Of a stretch of 64,000 bases of DNA, positions 17,585-26,662 are shown one piece after another. Below the pieces are notes generated by a model, which had not been told where the DNA came from, made no database searches, and was given only the letters and a program-made list of their open reading frames with translations. Source of the DNA: Albimonas marina (GTDB lineage: Bacteria; Pseudomonadota; Alphaproteobacteria; Rhodobacterales; Rhodobacteraceae); NCBI RefSeq assembly GCF_029223255.1, contig NZ_JARHUC010000009.1:62001-126000 (forward strand). Reading direction: 5' to 3'. The translations under genes and the position numbers were made by a program. Every line of letters begins with the position of its first letter. The first letter of the stretch is position 1.

Positions 17585-17808
17585 GCCGTCGCGCGGTCCC
17601 CGGGGCGAGGTTCCGGGGCCGCGCGTGACGGGCGCGAGGCGGGGCGGCCCGCCCGGTCGGACGGCGGAGTCCGGGGATCGCGGCGCCCGCCGGGGGCCAC
17701 GAAGGGCTCGACATCGCGCGTCGGCTGGGGATGGTCTGGGGGGCGCCGATCGCGCCGGCCGCGATCCTCGTCGCCGCCGGCGGCCCCTCGCCTTCACGGG
17801 AAGACCCG

Positions 17809-19545
17809 ATGACCCGGAAAAAGACCTACGAGGAGCTCCGCTCCGCCCGCTGGATGGCCACGGACGACTTCCGCGGCTTCGGCCACCGCTCCCGCGCCCT
17901 GCAGATGGGCTACGGCGAGGCGGACTGGACGGGCAAGCCGGTGGTGGCGATCCTCAACACCTGGTCCGACATCAACCCCTGCCACCAGCACTTCAAGAGC
18001 CGGGTCGAGGACGTCAAGCGCGGCGTCTACCAGGCCGGCGGCTGGCCCATCGAGCTTCCCGCGATCTCCGTCTCGGAGAACTTCGTGAAACCCACCACCA
18101 TGCTCTACCGCAACATGCTGGCGATGGAGGCCGAGGAGCTGATCCGCTCCCACCCCGTCGACGGGGTGGTGCTGATGGGCGGCTGCGACAAGTCCACGCC
18201 GGGGCTGGTGATGGGCGCGGTCTCGGCCGGGGTTCCCTTCATCTACCTCCCCGCCGGGCCGATGCTGCGCGGCAACTGGCAGGGGCGCACGCTGGGCTCG
18301 GGCTCCGACGCCTTCAAGTACTGGGACGAGCGGCGCGCGGGCACCATCGCCGAGGAGGACTGGAAGGGGATGGAGCGGGGCATCGCCCGCTCCTACGGCC
18401 ACTGCATGACGATGGGCACCGCCTCGACCATGACCGCCATCGCCGAGGCCTGCGGCCTGTGCCTGCCCGGCGCCTCCTCGATCCCCGCGGCCGACGCCAA
18501 CCACATCCGCATGTCGGCGGACTGCGGCCGGCGGATCGTCGACATGGTGTGGGAGGATCTGACCCCCGACCGGATCCTGACGCCGGAGGCCTTCGACAAC
18601 GCCGTGACGGTCGCCATGGCGACCGGCTGCTCGACCAACGCGGTGGTGCACGTCATCGCCATGGCCCGGCGCGCGGGCGTGCCCCTGACGCTCGACGACC
18701 TCGACGCCAAGGGCCGCGTCACCCCGGTCATCGCCAACGTGCGCCCGGCGGGCAAGGAATACCTGATGGAGGATTTCTTCTACGCCGGCGGCCTGCCCGC
18801 GCTGATGGAGCGGATGCGCGGGCGGCTGAACCTCGACTGCCTGACCGTCACCGGCCGCACCCTGGGCGAGAACATCGCCGGCGCGCGGGTCTGGAACGAC
18901 GACGTGATCCGGCCGCTGGACAGGCCGATCTACCACGAGGGCTCGCTGGCGGTGCTGAAGGGCAACCTCTGCCCCGGGGGCGCGGTCATCAAGCCGGTGG
19001 CCTGCGATCCGAAGTTCCTGGTCCACGAAGGCCCCGCCTGGGTCTTCGACAGCTACCCCGAGCTGAAGGCGCGGCTGGACGACGAGAGCTGGGAGATCAC
19101 CCCCGACGCCGTGCTGGTCCTGCGCAACGCCGGCCCCAAGGGCGGGCCGGGGATGCCCGAATGGGGCATGATCCCGATGCCCAAGGCGCTGCTCAAGCAG
19201 GGCCACCGCGACATGGTCCGCCTGTCGGACGCGCGCATGTCCGGCACCAGCTTCGGCGCCTGCGTGCTGCACGTGGCGCCCGAGAGCTACGTGGGCGGGC
19301 CGCTGGCGCTGCTGCGCACGGGCGACGTCGTGCGGCTCGACGTGCCCAACCGCTCCCTCGACATGCTGGTGAGCGAGGCCGAGCTCGCCGCCCGCCGCGC
19401 CGCCTGGACCCCGCCCGCGAAACGCTACGGGCGCGGCTACGGGTGGATGTACTCCGAGCACATCCTGCAGGCCGACCAGGGCTGCGACTTCGACTATCTG
19501 CTGACCGACTTCGGCCCCCCCGTGCCCGAGCCGGAGATCCACTGA
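17809..19545 (+). CDS. IlvD/Edd family dehydratase ([2Fe-2S] type)
   Basis: A 578-residue dehydratase. Three Cys at the positions used for the Fe-S cluster are visible: Cys58 (DINPCHQHF), Cys126 (GGCDKSTPG) and Cys199 (YGHCMTMG), plus the C-terminal Ser motif DARMSGTSFGACV. The length and Cys spacing resemble the sugar-acid (pentonate) dehydratases and related dihydroxy-acid dehydratase-like enzymes more than housekeeping IlvD. The family removes water from 2,3-dihydroxy acids to give 2-keto acids. It follows the carbamoylase after 224 bp, so it may be a separate unit or the end of the same operon. Its role in a hydantoin pathway is unclear. The ATG at 17809 was chosen over an upstream in-frame ATG that adds a low-complexity lead. 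Confidence 0.85.
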   Translation: MTRKKTYEELRSARWMATDDFRGFGHRSRALQMGYGEADWTGKPVVAILNTWSDINPCHQHFKSRVEDVKRGVYQAGGWPIELPAISVSENFVKPTTMLYRNMLAMEAEELIRSHPVDGVVLMGGCDKSTPGLVMGAVSAGVPFIYLPAGPMLRGNWQGRTLGSGSDAFKYWDERRAGTIAEEDWKGMERGIARSYGHCMTMGTASTMTAIAEACGLCLPGASSIPAADANHIRMSADCGRRIVDMVWEDLTPDRILTPEAFDNAVTVAMATGCSTNAVVHVIAMARRAGVPLTLDDLDAKGRVTPVIANVRPAGKEYLMEDFFYAGGLPALMERMRGRLNLDCLTVTGRTLGENIAGARVWNDDVIRPLDRPIYHEGSLAVLKGNLCPGGAVIKPVACDPKFLVHEGPAWVFDSYPELKARLDDESWEITPDAVLVLRNAGPKGGPGMPEWGMIPMPKALLKQGHRDMVRLSDARMSGTSFGACVLHVAPESYVGGPLALLRTGDVVRLDVPNRSLDMLVSEAELAARRAAWTPPAKRYGRGYGWMYSEHILQADQGCDFDYLLTDFGPPVPEPEIH

Positions 19546-19662
19546 GCGGCGGGGCAGGGCGTCGCCCCTGCGCCCCGGCCTTCGGCGCGCGCTTGACGCT
19601 CCGCCGGCGACCTGCAAGCCATACGACATGGACGAGGACGCGGGCGCAGGAGGGACGAGGCG

Positions 19663-20748
19663 ATGAGAGGCGCGCCTCTGCTCAATCTCTTCCTGTCGCT
19701 GGCGCTGGTGATCGCCGCGGGCCACCTGCTGGTGGTCGGGCGGGCGATCCTGGTGCCCATCGTCACCGCGGTGATCTCGGTCTACCTGATGTCCTCGGCG
19801 ACCGAGGCGCTGCGCCGCGCGCCCGTGCTGCGCCGCCTGCCGGCGGCCGTGCTGCGGCTGCTGGTGCTTCTGAGCTTCGCGCTGGGCCTCTACGCGTTCG
19901 CGGTGGTCGTCGCCTCGACCATCGGCGACATCGCCGCCGTGGCGCCGAGCTACCAGCAGAATTTCGAGGCCCTGCTGGGCCGTCTGGAAACCCGCTTCGA
20001 CGTCGACCTGCAGGAGGAGCTGCGCGACGCCGCGCGCGTCACCTTCGGCAGCATCGACCTGCGCGCGGTGATCCTCGGCGTGCTGGGGGGCTTCACCTCG
20101 GTCGGCTCGACCGCCTTCCTGGTGGTGCTCTACGCCGGGTTCCTGATGGTCGAGCAGCCGGGCTTCCCGGCCAAGCTCTCGGCCGCGCTGGGGGATCCGG
20201 AGGACGCGCGCGACGCGGCCCGGATCCTCGCGCAGATCAACGCGCGGATCGGCGAGTACCTGGCGGTGAAGACGCTGATCAACCTGATCCTGGGCGTGCT
20301 GTGCCTGGGGATCCTGCTGGCGATGGGCTCGGACTTCGCGCTGTTCTGGGCGATCGTGATCGCGCTGCTGAACTACATCCCCTACGTCGGCTCGCTGCTG
20401 GGGGTGGCCTTCCCGGTGCTGCTGTCGGTGGCGCAGGAGGGGTCGCTGGCGCATTCGCTGGCGCTGGCCTCGATGCTGATCGCGGCGCAGGTCTCGGTCG
20501 GCAACGTGCTGGAGCCGCGGTTGATCGGGCGCCAGCTCAACCTCAGCCCCTTCGCGGTGATGGCGGCCCTGTCGGTGTGGTCGGCGATCTGGGGGCTGGC
20601 CGGCGCGATCCTGGCGGTGCCGATGACCGCCATGCTGGTCATCGTGCTGGAGCATTTCCCCGCCACCCGCTTCCTCGCGGTGCTGATGTGGAACCGCGTG
20701 CCCGCCGCCGGCCGGCCCGCCCCGCCCGCCGATCCGCGCGACGGCTGA
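19663..20748 (+). CDS. AI-2E/PerM family membrane protein
   Basis: A 361-residue polytopic membrane protein of the AI-2E transporter (PerM/YdiK) family. Hydrophobic segments lie at about 6-24, 26-46 and 66-92, and a cluster fills the C-terminal half (TLINLILGVLCLGILLAMG, NYIPYVGSLLGVAFPVLLS, WGLAGAILAVPMTAMLVIV). The motif NYIPYVGS and the C-terminal PxTAxL-type segment are typical. Members export signals, ions or metabolites, and the substrate cannot be assigned. It stands alone between the dehydratase and the convergent dehydrogenase gene that ends at 20791. Confidence 0.8.
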   Translation: MRGAPLLNLFLSLALVIAAGHLLVVGRAILVPIVTAVISVYLMSSATEALRRAPVLRRLPAAVLRLLVLLSFALGLYAFAVVVASTIGDIAAVAPSYQQNFEALLGRLETRFDVDLQEELRDAARVTFGSIDLRAVILGVLGGFTSVGSTAFLVVLYAGFLMVEQPGFPAKLSAALGDPEDARDAARILAQINARIGEYLAVKTLINLILGVLCLGILLAMGSDFALFWAIVIALLNYIPYVGSLLGVAFPVLLSVAQEGSLAHSLALASMLIAAQVSVGNVLEPRLIGRQLNLSPFAVMAALSVWSAIWGLAGAILAVPMTAMLVIVLEHFPATRFLAVLMWNRVPAAGRPAPPADPRDG

Positions 20749-20790
20749 GGCCGCAGGACCCTCGCCGGCGCCTCGGCACCGCCGCGGCGT

Positions 20791-23250
20791 TCAGCTCCGC
20801 ATCCGCGCCCCGGTCGGATCGTAGAGGGGCCTGAGGCTGGCGGCGGCCCCGACCTTCCCCCCGCCGATCTCGATCTCGAACCGGCTGGCGAGCAGGTCGG
20901 CCGCCGTCTCGCCCGGCGCCTGGGCCACGTATCCCAACGCCACCGCCCCGCCCAGCGCGTGGCCGTAGCTGGCCGAGGTCACATGCCCCGCCAGCCGCCC
21001 GTCGCGCCAGATCGGCTCCCCGTGGTGGAGCAGCGGATCGGGGTCCTCCAGCAGGAACTGGAGCATCCGGCGCGAGAGGCCGGACTCGCGCTTGCGCAGC
21101 ACGGCGTCGCGGCCGATGAAATGGCCGAAGCGTCCGGGCGCCCGGTCGGTCTTCACCGCGAAGCCGAGGCCGGCCTCGAGCACGTGGTCCTCGTCGGTCA
21201 CGTCGTGGCCGAAGTCGCGGAAGCCCTTCTCCAGCCGGCAGGAATCCATCGCATGGAGGCCGGCGGGGCGGGGGGCGAAGGGGGCTGCGGCCTCGAACAC
21301 GTGGTCGAAGAGGTGCTGGGCGAAGTCCGTGGTCACGTGGATCTCGAATCCGAGCTCCCCCATGAAGGAGGTGCGATGCACCCGGGCCGGGGCCATGCCG
21401 ACCTCCAGCCGGCGGACCTCTCCGAAGCGGAAGGCCTCGGCCGAGACGTCGTCGAGGGTGGCGGCCTGGAGGGCCTCGCGGGCCCTGGGGCCCATCAGTC
21501 CCAGCGCGGCCTCGGCCGGCGTGACGTCGACGGCGACGCAGCGCGCCTCGCCGATATGGCGGGTCAGCCAGGCGAGGTCGCGGCGCAGCGTCGGCGCGGC
21601 GGTCAGGACCAGGAAGGCGGTCTCGCTCAGGCGGGTGACGGTGACGTCCGCCTCGACCGCGCCGCGGTCGTTGAGCCACTGGGTGTAGACCGAGCGGCCG
21701 GGGGGCGCGTCCACGACGCTGGCCGACAGGCGCGAGAGCACGGCGGCGGCGTCCGGCCCCTCCACCCGGATCTTTCCGAAGGCCGAAAGGTCGTAGACCG
21801 CCAGCCCCTCGCGCGTGGCCATGTGCTCCTCCCGCCAGCGGCCGAACCAGGCGGGGCGGGACCAGGAGTAGTCGTAGGCGGGGGGCGTGGCGGCGTCGGG
21901 GTCGAACCAGCCCGGGCGCTCCCACCCGCAGGTCTCGGCGAAACAGGCGCCGCGGGCGGCCCAGCGGTCATGGAAGGGCGTGCGCCGGACGCCGCGGGCG
22001 GTCTCGTATTGGCGGAAGGGCAGGTGCTCGGCGTAGAGCAGTCCGAGGGTCTCGGTGGTGCGCTCGCGCAGGTAGGCGCGGCCGGCCTGGAAGGGGGACA
22101 TGCGGCGGATGTCGACGTCCCACAGATCGAACGGCGGGCGGCCTTCGACGATCCAGTCGGCCAGCACCTTGCCGGCGCCCCCCGCGCTCTGGATCCCGAT
22201 CGAGTTGAAGCCGGCGGCGACGAAGAAGCCGGGGAGCTCCGGCGCCTCGCCCAGCAGGTAGCGGTCGTCGGGGGTGAAGCTCTCGGGGCCGTTGAAGAAG
22301 GTGCGGATGCCGGTGGAGGCGAGCGCGGGGATCCGCTCCATCGCCTGTTCGAGGATCGGGGCGAAGTGGTCGAGGTCGGGGGGAAGCTCGTCGAAGCAGA
22401 AGTCCTCGGGGATGCCGTCCATGCCCCAGGGCTTGGCGCGCGGCTCGAAGGCGCCCAGCAGGAAGCGGCCGGCCTCCGGTTTCAGGTAGGCGCATTCGTC
22501 GGGGATGCGCAGGGTGGGCAGGCCCTCGGGCATGTCGGCCACCAGGTCGGTGACGATGTAGAAATGCTCGGCGGCGTGGAGGGGGGCGACCACGCCGGCG
22601 GAGGCGGCGAAGTCGCGGGCCCACATGCCGGCGCAGTTGACGACGTACTCGGCTTGAACGTCGCCCCGGTCGGTGGTCACGCCCGTCGCCCGGCCGTTGG
22701 TCTTGAGGATGCCGGTGACCTTCACCCCCTCGACGATCCGCGCGCCCTTCAGGGTCGCGCCGCGGGCCAGCGCCTGGGTGATGTTCGACGGGTCCCCCTG
22801 GCCGTCGAGGGGCATGTGCACGCCCCCCACCACGCCGTCGAGGTTCAGGAGGGGGTGCAGGCGGGCGATCTCGCCCGCGTCGATCACGTTCGCCTCGACC
22901 CCGTGGACGCGGGCCATGGAGGCGTTGCGGCGCAGCTCCTCCATCCGCCGCTCGGTCAGGGCCAGCGAGATGGCGCCGTTGCGCCGGAAGCCGGTGGCGA
23001 CGCCGGTCTCGGCCTCCAGCGCGCCGTAGAGCTCCTGCGAATAGCGCGCGAGGCGGGTCATGTTGATCGAGGCGCGCAGCTGCGCGATCAGGCCGGCGGC
23101 GTGCCAGGTGGTGCCGCAGGCGAGCTGCTTGCGCTCCAGCAGCAGCACGTCGGACCAGCCCAGTTTCGCGAGGTGATAGGCGACCGAGCAGCCGACGACG
23201 CCGCCGCCCACGATGACGACGCGGGCGTGGGAGGGAAGGGGGGCGGTCAT
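20791..23250 (-). CDS. FAD-dependent dehydrogenase with GcvT domain (dimethylglycine/sarcosine dehydrogenase-like)
   Basis: An 819-residue two-domain enzyme. The N-terminal half is a DAO-type FAD domain: dinucleotide fold VVIVGGGVVGCSVAYHLAK (from residue 11), then GTTWHAAGL with His50, the position that carries covalent FAD in dimethylglycine and sarcosine dehydrogenases. From about residue 430 the protein is an aminomethyltransferase (GcvT) domain that transfers the released one-carbon unit to tetrahydrofolate (GLMGPRAREAL, FMGELGFEIHV, GLHAMDSCRLEKGFRDFGHD). The likely reaction is oxidative N-demethylation of dimethylglycine, sarcosine or a similar N-methyl amino acid. It is the last gene of the XRE-amidohydrolase-CobW operon, and its ATG overlaps the CobW stop (ATGA). 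Confidence 0.88.
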   Translation of the reverse strand: MTAPLPSHARVVIVGGGVVGCSVAYHLAKLGWSDVLLLERKQLACGTTWHAAGLIAQLRASINMTRLARYSQELYGALEAETGVATGFRRNGAISLALTERRMEELRRNASMARVHGVEANVIDAGEIARLHPLLNLDGVVGGVHMPLDGQGDPSNITQALARGATLKGARIVEGVKVTGILKTNGRATGVTTDRGDVQAEYVVNCAGMWARDFAASAGVVAPLHAAEHFYIVTDLVADMPEGLPTLRIPDECAYLKPEAGRFLLGAFEPRAKPWGMDGIPEDFCFDELPPDLDHFAPILEQAMERIPALASTGIRTFFNGPESFTPDDRYLLGEAPELPGFFVAAGFNSIGIQSAGGAGKVLADWIVEGRPPFDLWDVDIRRMSPFQAGRAYLRERTTETLGLLYAEHLPFRQYETARGVRRTPFHDRWAARGACFAETCGWERPGWFDPDAATPPAYDYSWSRPAWFGRWREEHMATREGLAVYDLSAFGKIRVEGPDAAAVLSRLSASVVDAPPGRSVYTQWLNDRGAVEADVTVTRLSETAFLVLTAAPTLRRDLAWLTRHIGEARCVAVDVTPAEAALGLMGPRAREALQAATLDDVSAEAFRFGEVRRLEVGMAPARVHRTSFMGELGFEIHVTTDFAQHLFDHVFEAAAPFAPRPAGLHAMDSCRLEKGFRDFGHDVTDEDHVLEAGLGFAVKTDRAPGRFGHFIGRDAVLRKRESGLSRRMLQFLLEDPDPLLHHGEPIWRDGRLAGHVTSASYGHALGGAVALGYVAQAPGETAADLLASRFEIEIGGGKVGAAASLRPLYDPTGARMRS

Positions 23251-24320
23251 CGGCGGGCGGTCTCCGGGAGCAGGGCGTCGAGGTCGGCGAGGGCGCGGGC
23301 CAGCGCCGGGGCCAGCGCCGAGGGCGCGCCGGCGGCGATGAGGACGAGGGCGTCGGTGGGCGCGGCCTCGGTCGGGGAGAGGATGCTGCGGGCGCCGACC
23401 TTCTGCACCAGCAACGGGCCCTCGGGCGTGCGCAGGACGCCCTTGGCGCGGTGGATCTCCGGGGGGAGGGCGTCGAGGGCGGCGGCGAGGCGCTGCGGGT
23501 CGACGGGGGCCGAGGGGCGCCAGGCGGCGGTGCGCAGAGGGGAGAGGTCGTGAGACGGCGAGGCGTCTTCGGCGAGGCGGCGGGCGCCCTGCGGGCGGTT
23601 CCGCGGCTGCGCCGCGAGGGGGCCGGCCTGCGGCCGGGAATGCGGCTGCGCCGCGGGGAGGGAGCCGGCCTTCGGCCGGGCGTGCGGCTGCGCCGCGAGG
23701 CGGGGGCCGAGGAGGAGGTCCGCGTCGAGGGCGCCGTGGGGGGCGTCGAGAAGGCGGGCGCCGGGGGCGAGCGCGCGGATGCGGGCGCGGGAGAGCTCGG
23801 CGGCCTCGGGAGTCAGGAGGTCTGTGCGGGTCAGGGCGACCAGGTCGGCGGACTGGAGCTGGGCGCGCACCAGCTGCCCCACGTAGCGGTCGGCGGCGCG
23901 GGCGGCGACGGTCTCGGCGTCGGCGAGCGTCACCACGGCGTCCAGCTCGAACCCCGGCCAGCCGCCCGCCATTAGGGCGATGCGGCGGGGATCGGCGACG
24001 CCGCTCGCCTCCAGCAGCACATGCTCGGGCGGCAGGGGACGCGCCAGCAGCAGGTCGAGCGCGCGGCCGAGGTCGTCGGAGACCCCGCAGCACACGCAGC
24101 CGTCGGCGAGCGACAGCACCCCGTCCTCGACCCCCTCGATCAGGGCGGCGTCGACGCTCACCGCGCCGAAGTCGTTGACCAGGACCCCCAGCCGCCGCCC
24201 GCCCGGCGCGGCCAGCAGGCGGTTGACCAGCGTGGTCTTGCCCGCGCCGAGATAGCCCGAGAGGAGCGTGACCGGGATCCGGCGGCGGGTGGAGACGACG
24301 ACGAAAGGCGCGGGAGGCAT
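23247..24320 (-). CDS. CobW/G3E family metal-chaperone GTPase with repetitive insert
   Basis: A 357-residue G3E GTPase. The P-loop is GAGKTT (25-30), the metal-binding CxCC motif is CVCC (75-78) and the switch region LLEASGVADP is present. The guanine-specificity motif normally NKxD reads TRTD here (about 164-167), a departure worth noting. Residues about 208-248 are an insert of three similar 13-14-residue units rich in Ala, Gln, Pro and Arg, encoded by GC palindromes, between the G domain and the C-terminal CobW domain. The family delivers Zn, Co or other metals to target enzymes. The gene lies between an amidohydrolase (5 bases away) and the FAD/GcvT gene (overlapping), so the amidohydrolase is a plausible client. 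Confidence 0.85.
   Translation of the reverse strand: MPPAPFVVVSTRRRIPVTLLSGYLGAGKTTLVNRLLAAPGGRRLGVLVNDFGAVSVDAALIEGVEDGVLSLADGCVCCGVSDDLGRALDLLLARPLPPEHVLLEASGVADPRRIALMAGGWPGFELDAVVTLADAETVAARAADRYVGQLVRAQLQSADLVALTRTDLLTPEAAELSRARIRALAPGARLLDAPHGALDADLLLGPRLAAQPHARPKAGSLPAAQPHSRPQAGPLAAQPRNRPQGARRLAEDASPSHDLSPLRTAAWRPSAPVDPQRLAAALDALPPEIHRAKGVLRTPEGPLLVQKVGARSILSPTEAAPTDALVLIAAGAPSALAPALARALADLDALLPETARR
23602..23702. repeat. In-frame palindromic tandem repeat inside the CobW gene
   Basis: Three imperfect units begin at 23603, 23642 and 23684 (39 and 42 bp apart), each opening with GCGGCTGCGCCGCG. Units 1 and 2 continue with a second palindrome, GGCCGGCCTGCGGCCGGG or GCCGGCCTTCGGCCGGG. 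All spacings are multiples of three, so the reading frame is kept. Just upstream, 23583-23598 (GGCGCCCTGCGGGCGG) is identical to a 16-mer in the two intergenic elements at 46264-46279 and 51486-51501. Confidence 0.75.
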
Positions 24321-24324
24321 CGGG

Positions 24325-25983
24325 TCAGCCCAGCGGGAAGGGGCGGCCCTCGAAGACCGTGCCCAGGATGGGGATGTCGCGCAGGGCCATGGGGTCCACC
24401 TCCCACGGGTCCTGCCCCAGCACCGTGAAGTCGGCCTTCTTGCCGGCGCGGATCGAGCCGACCTCGGTCTCCATCCCCAGCACGTAGGCCGCGTCGATCG
24501 TGATGGCGCGCAGGGCGGCGTCGAGCGAGATGCGCTCGCCGGGGCCGAGGACCTCGCCGGTCTCGCCCACGCGGTTCACGGCGACCCAGGCGGAGTTCAG
24601 GGGCAGGGCGGGGGCCATGGTGAAGTCGGAGTGCAGCGCGAAGGGCACGCCCTCGCGGTCGAGGGAGCCGAGGCGGGCCATCTGGGAGGCGCGCTCGTGG
24701 CCGATGGAGGCCTTCCAGTAGGCCTCGCCCAGCTCGTGGACGTAGTAGACGTTGGCGGAGACGAGGGCGCCGAGGGCCTTGATGCGTCTGGCCTGCTCGG
24801 GGGTCGAGACGCCGAAGTGCTCGATGGTGAAACGGTGGTCGAAGCGGGGGCGCTCCCACTGCAGCTTCTCGAGGATGTCGAGGGCGAGTTCGACGCCCAG
24901 GTCGCCGGTGCAGTGGATGTGGATGCGCTTGCCGGCGTGCCAGAAGACGCGGGCGAGGGCCTCGATGCTCTCGGGGGCCATCATCCACTCGCCGTGGTGG
25001 CCGTCGATGAAGCCCGGCGGGGCCATCTGCATCAGCTCGGCGAAGAAGCCGCCGTCGGCGAAGAGCTTCACGCCGTTCCCGAAGATCAGCTTGTCGGTGG
25101 AGCGCGCAGCGTAGGCGTTCACGCGCGCCAGCTCCTGCTCGGGCGCGCCGGCGTTCCAGGTTCCGCGGCCGGCGCCGCGGGGCACGAACTGCATGCGGAA
25201 GGGCACGTCCTCGCCCCCGAAGACCGCCTGCACCGCGCCCCACTCGGCGGCGTCGTCGGCGAGCGGATAGGCGAGCTCCCCGATGGTGGTGTGGCCGCCC
25301 ATGTGGATGGCGCGCCGCACCTGCTCCAGTCCGCCGATCAGGCGCTTCGGATCGTGCAGGAACGGGCTCATGCCCCTCATCGCCAGCGCCAGCCCCGTCT
25401 CGAAGAAGCGGCCGGAGGGGAGGTCGACCTGGGCGTGCCGCTCGAGGTCCGCACGGTCGAGGCCCATCCAGTCGATGGCGGCGTCGTTGGCGACGACCTC
25501 GTGGAAGCTGCGCTGCCACAGCACGATGGGGCGGGTTCCGGAGACGGCGTTCAGCGCTTCCCGCCCGATCTCGCCGTGCCAGATGCGGTGGTATCCCCAG
25601 GTGACCAGGGGCTCGACGCCCGGCATCTCGGCGTCGATCTCGGCCAGGCGGGCGAGGTAGGCGTCGCGGCCCCGGACGGCGGCGCAGGTGCGGTCGGGAA
25701 GCTTCCACTCCATCGCCGTGATGAAGGGGCAGGGCAGCAGCAGGGCGCCCAGCGTGGGGTGCAGGTGGGGGTCGATGAAGCCGGGCATCAGGACGTGGTC
25801 GCGGAAGCGGTCGTCGATGCGGTGAGGATGGGCGTCGAGCCAGGGGCGCAGGGTCTCCAGCGTCCCGGCCTCGAGGATCATGCCGCCCTGCACCGCCACG
25901 GCGGTCGCCACCGGGGCCGAGGGGGTCATCGTGCGGATGCGGCGGGCGGTGAAGACGGTGATCTCGGACGCGGTCGGGGTCAT
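24325..25983 (-). CDS. YtcJ-like metal-dependent amidohydrolase
   Basis: A 552-residue amidohydrolase of the 'amidohydrolase 3' type. It has HxH at His73/His75 (FIDPHLHP), a Lys in GNGVKLFADGG, later metal ligands in HIHCTGD and TIEHFGV, and an acidic residue in HSDFTMAP. The C-terminal segment SIRAGKKADFTVLGQDP is the returning beta-sandwich typical of the superfamily. Relatives include N-substituted formamide deformylase and exoenzyme-regulator YtcJ proteins; the substrate is unknown. It is the second gene of an operon led by the XRE-cupin regulator (16 bases away) and followed by CobW (4 bases between). Confidence 0.85.
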   Translation of the reverse strand: MTPTASEITVFTARRIRTMTPSAPVATAVAVQGGMILEAGTLETLRPWLDAHPHRIDDRFRDHVLMPGFIDPHLHPTLGALLLPCPFITAMEWKLPDRTCAAVRGRDAYLARLAEIDAEMPGVEPLVTWGYHRIWHGEIGREALNAVSGTRPIVLWQRSFHEVVANDAAIDWMGLDRADLERHAQVDLPSGRFFETGLALAMRGMSPFLHDPKRLIGGLEQVRRAIHMGGHTTIGELAYPLADDAAEWGAVQAVFGGEDVPFRMQFVPRGAGRGTWNAGAPEQELARVNAYAARSTDKLIFGNGVKLFADGGFFAELMQMAPPGFIDGHHGEWMMAPESIEALARVFWHAGKRIHIHCTGDLGVELALDILEKLQWERPRFDHRFTIEHFGVSTPEQARRIKALGALVSANVYYVHELGEAYWKASIGHERASQMARLGSLDREGVPFALHSDFTMAPALPLNSAWVAVNRVGETGEVLGPGERISLDAALRAITIDAAYVLGMETEVGSIRAGKKADFTVLGQDPWEVDPMALRDIPILGTVFEGRPFPLG

Positions 25984-25999
25984 GAGGGGCTCCGCAGGG

Positions 26000-26662
26000 T
26001 CAGTAGTCGGCCGGGGCGATGACCCACATCACCACCGCGTCGCGCTCGCCGGGGTTGCGGCACCAGTGCTCGCCGGCGCCGGGAAGCTGGAAGCTGTCGC
26101 CCTCCTCCAGCAGGTGCACGCGCCCGTCGGCGTGGAGTTCGAGCCGGCCCGAGAGGACCATGCCCCCCTCCTCCCCCCGCCTGCGCCGCGGCGCGTCGCC
26201 GGTCGAGGCGCCGGGGGCGAAGGTGGTCAGGATCATCTCCAGCGTGCCGGCGAGATGGGGGGAGAGCAGCTCCTCCCGCGCGCCGGCCTGGGCGAGGTTC
26301 AGCTCCCGCCGCGCGCCCCGGCGCACGACCACGTCGCGCTCCTCGGGCGGGGCGACGGCGGTGCCGGTGAAGAACCAGTTCAGCGAGACGTCGAGCGCCC
26401 GCGCGATCCCGTCCAGCGACTGGATGGTGATCGGGCTCTTGCCCCGCTCCATCTCCGAGAGGTTGCCGATCGAGCGGCCGGTGGCCGCCGCCAGCTCCGC
26501 GAGCTTCAGGCCGCGCGCGCGGCGAAGCTCCCGGATCTGCTGGCCGATGGGGGCGCGCGCGTCGGGGATCGGCTCGGCCGCCGCCGGCGCGGGGGCGGCG
26601 GCTTCGGGCAGGGCCGGGGGACGAGGGGCGCGGGGCGGGCGATCGCCGCGGTCTTCAGTCAT
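26000..26662 (-). CDS. XRE family regulator with C-terminal cupin domain
   Basis: A 220-residue protein. A Pro/Ala-rich lead (1 to about 35) is followed by an XRE helix-turn-helix (about 38-95; IRELRRARGLKLAELAAATG, then NLSEMERGKSPITIQSL) and a cupin_2 domain (about 140-217) with GRLELHADG and PGAGEHWCRNPG. This is the PuuR/SutR type of regulator, which binds a small metabolite in the cupin. It heads the operon with the amidohydrolase, CobW and FAD/GcvT genes and is divergent from a binding-protein gene. It probably represses both directions until its ligand is present. Confidence 0.87.
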   Translation of the reverse strand: MTEDRGDRPPRAPRPPALPEAAAPAPAAAEPIPDARAPIGQQIRELRRARGLKLAELAAATGRSIGNLSEMERGKSPITIQSLDGIARALDVSLNWFFTGTAVAPPEERDVVVRRGARRELNLAQAGAREELLSPHLAGTLEMILTTFAPGASTGDAPRRRRGEEGGMVLSGRLELHADGRVHLLEEGDSFQLPGAGEHWCRNPGERDAVVMWVIAPADY

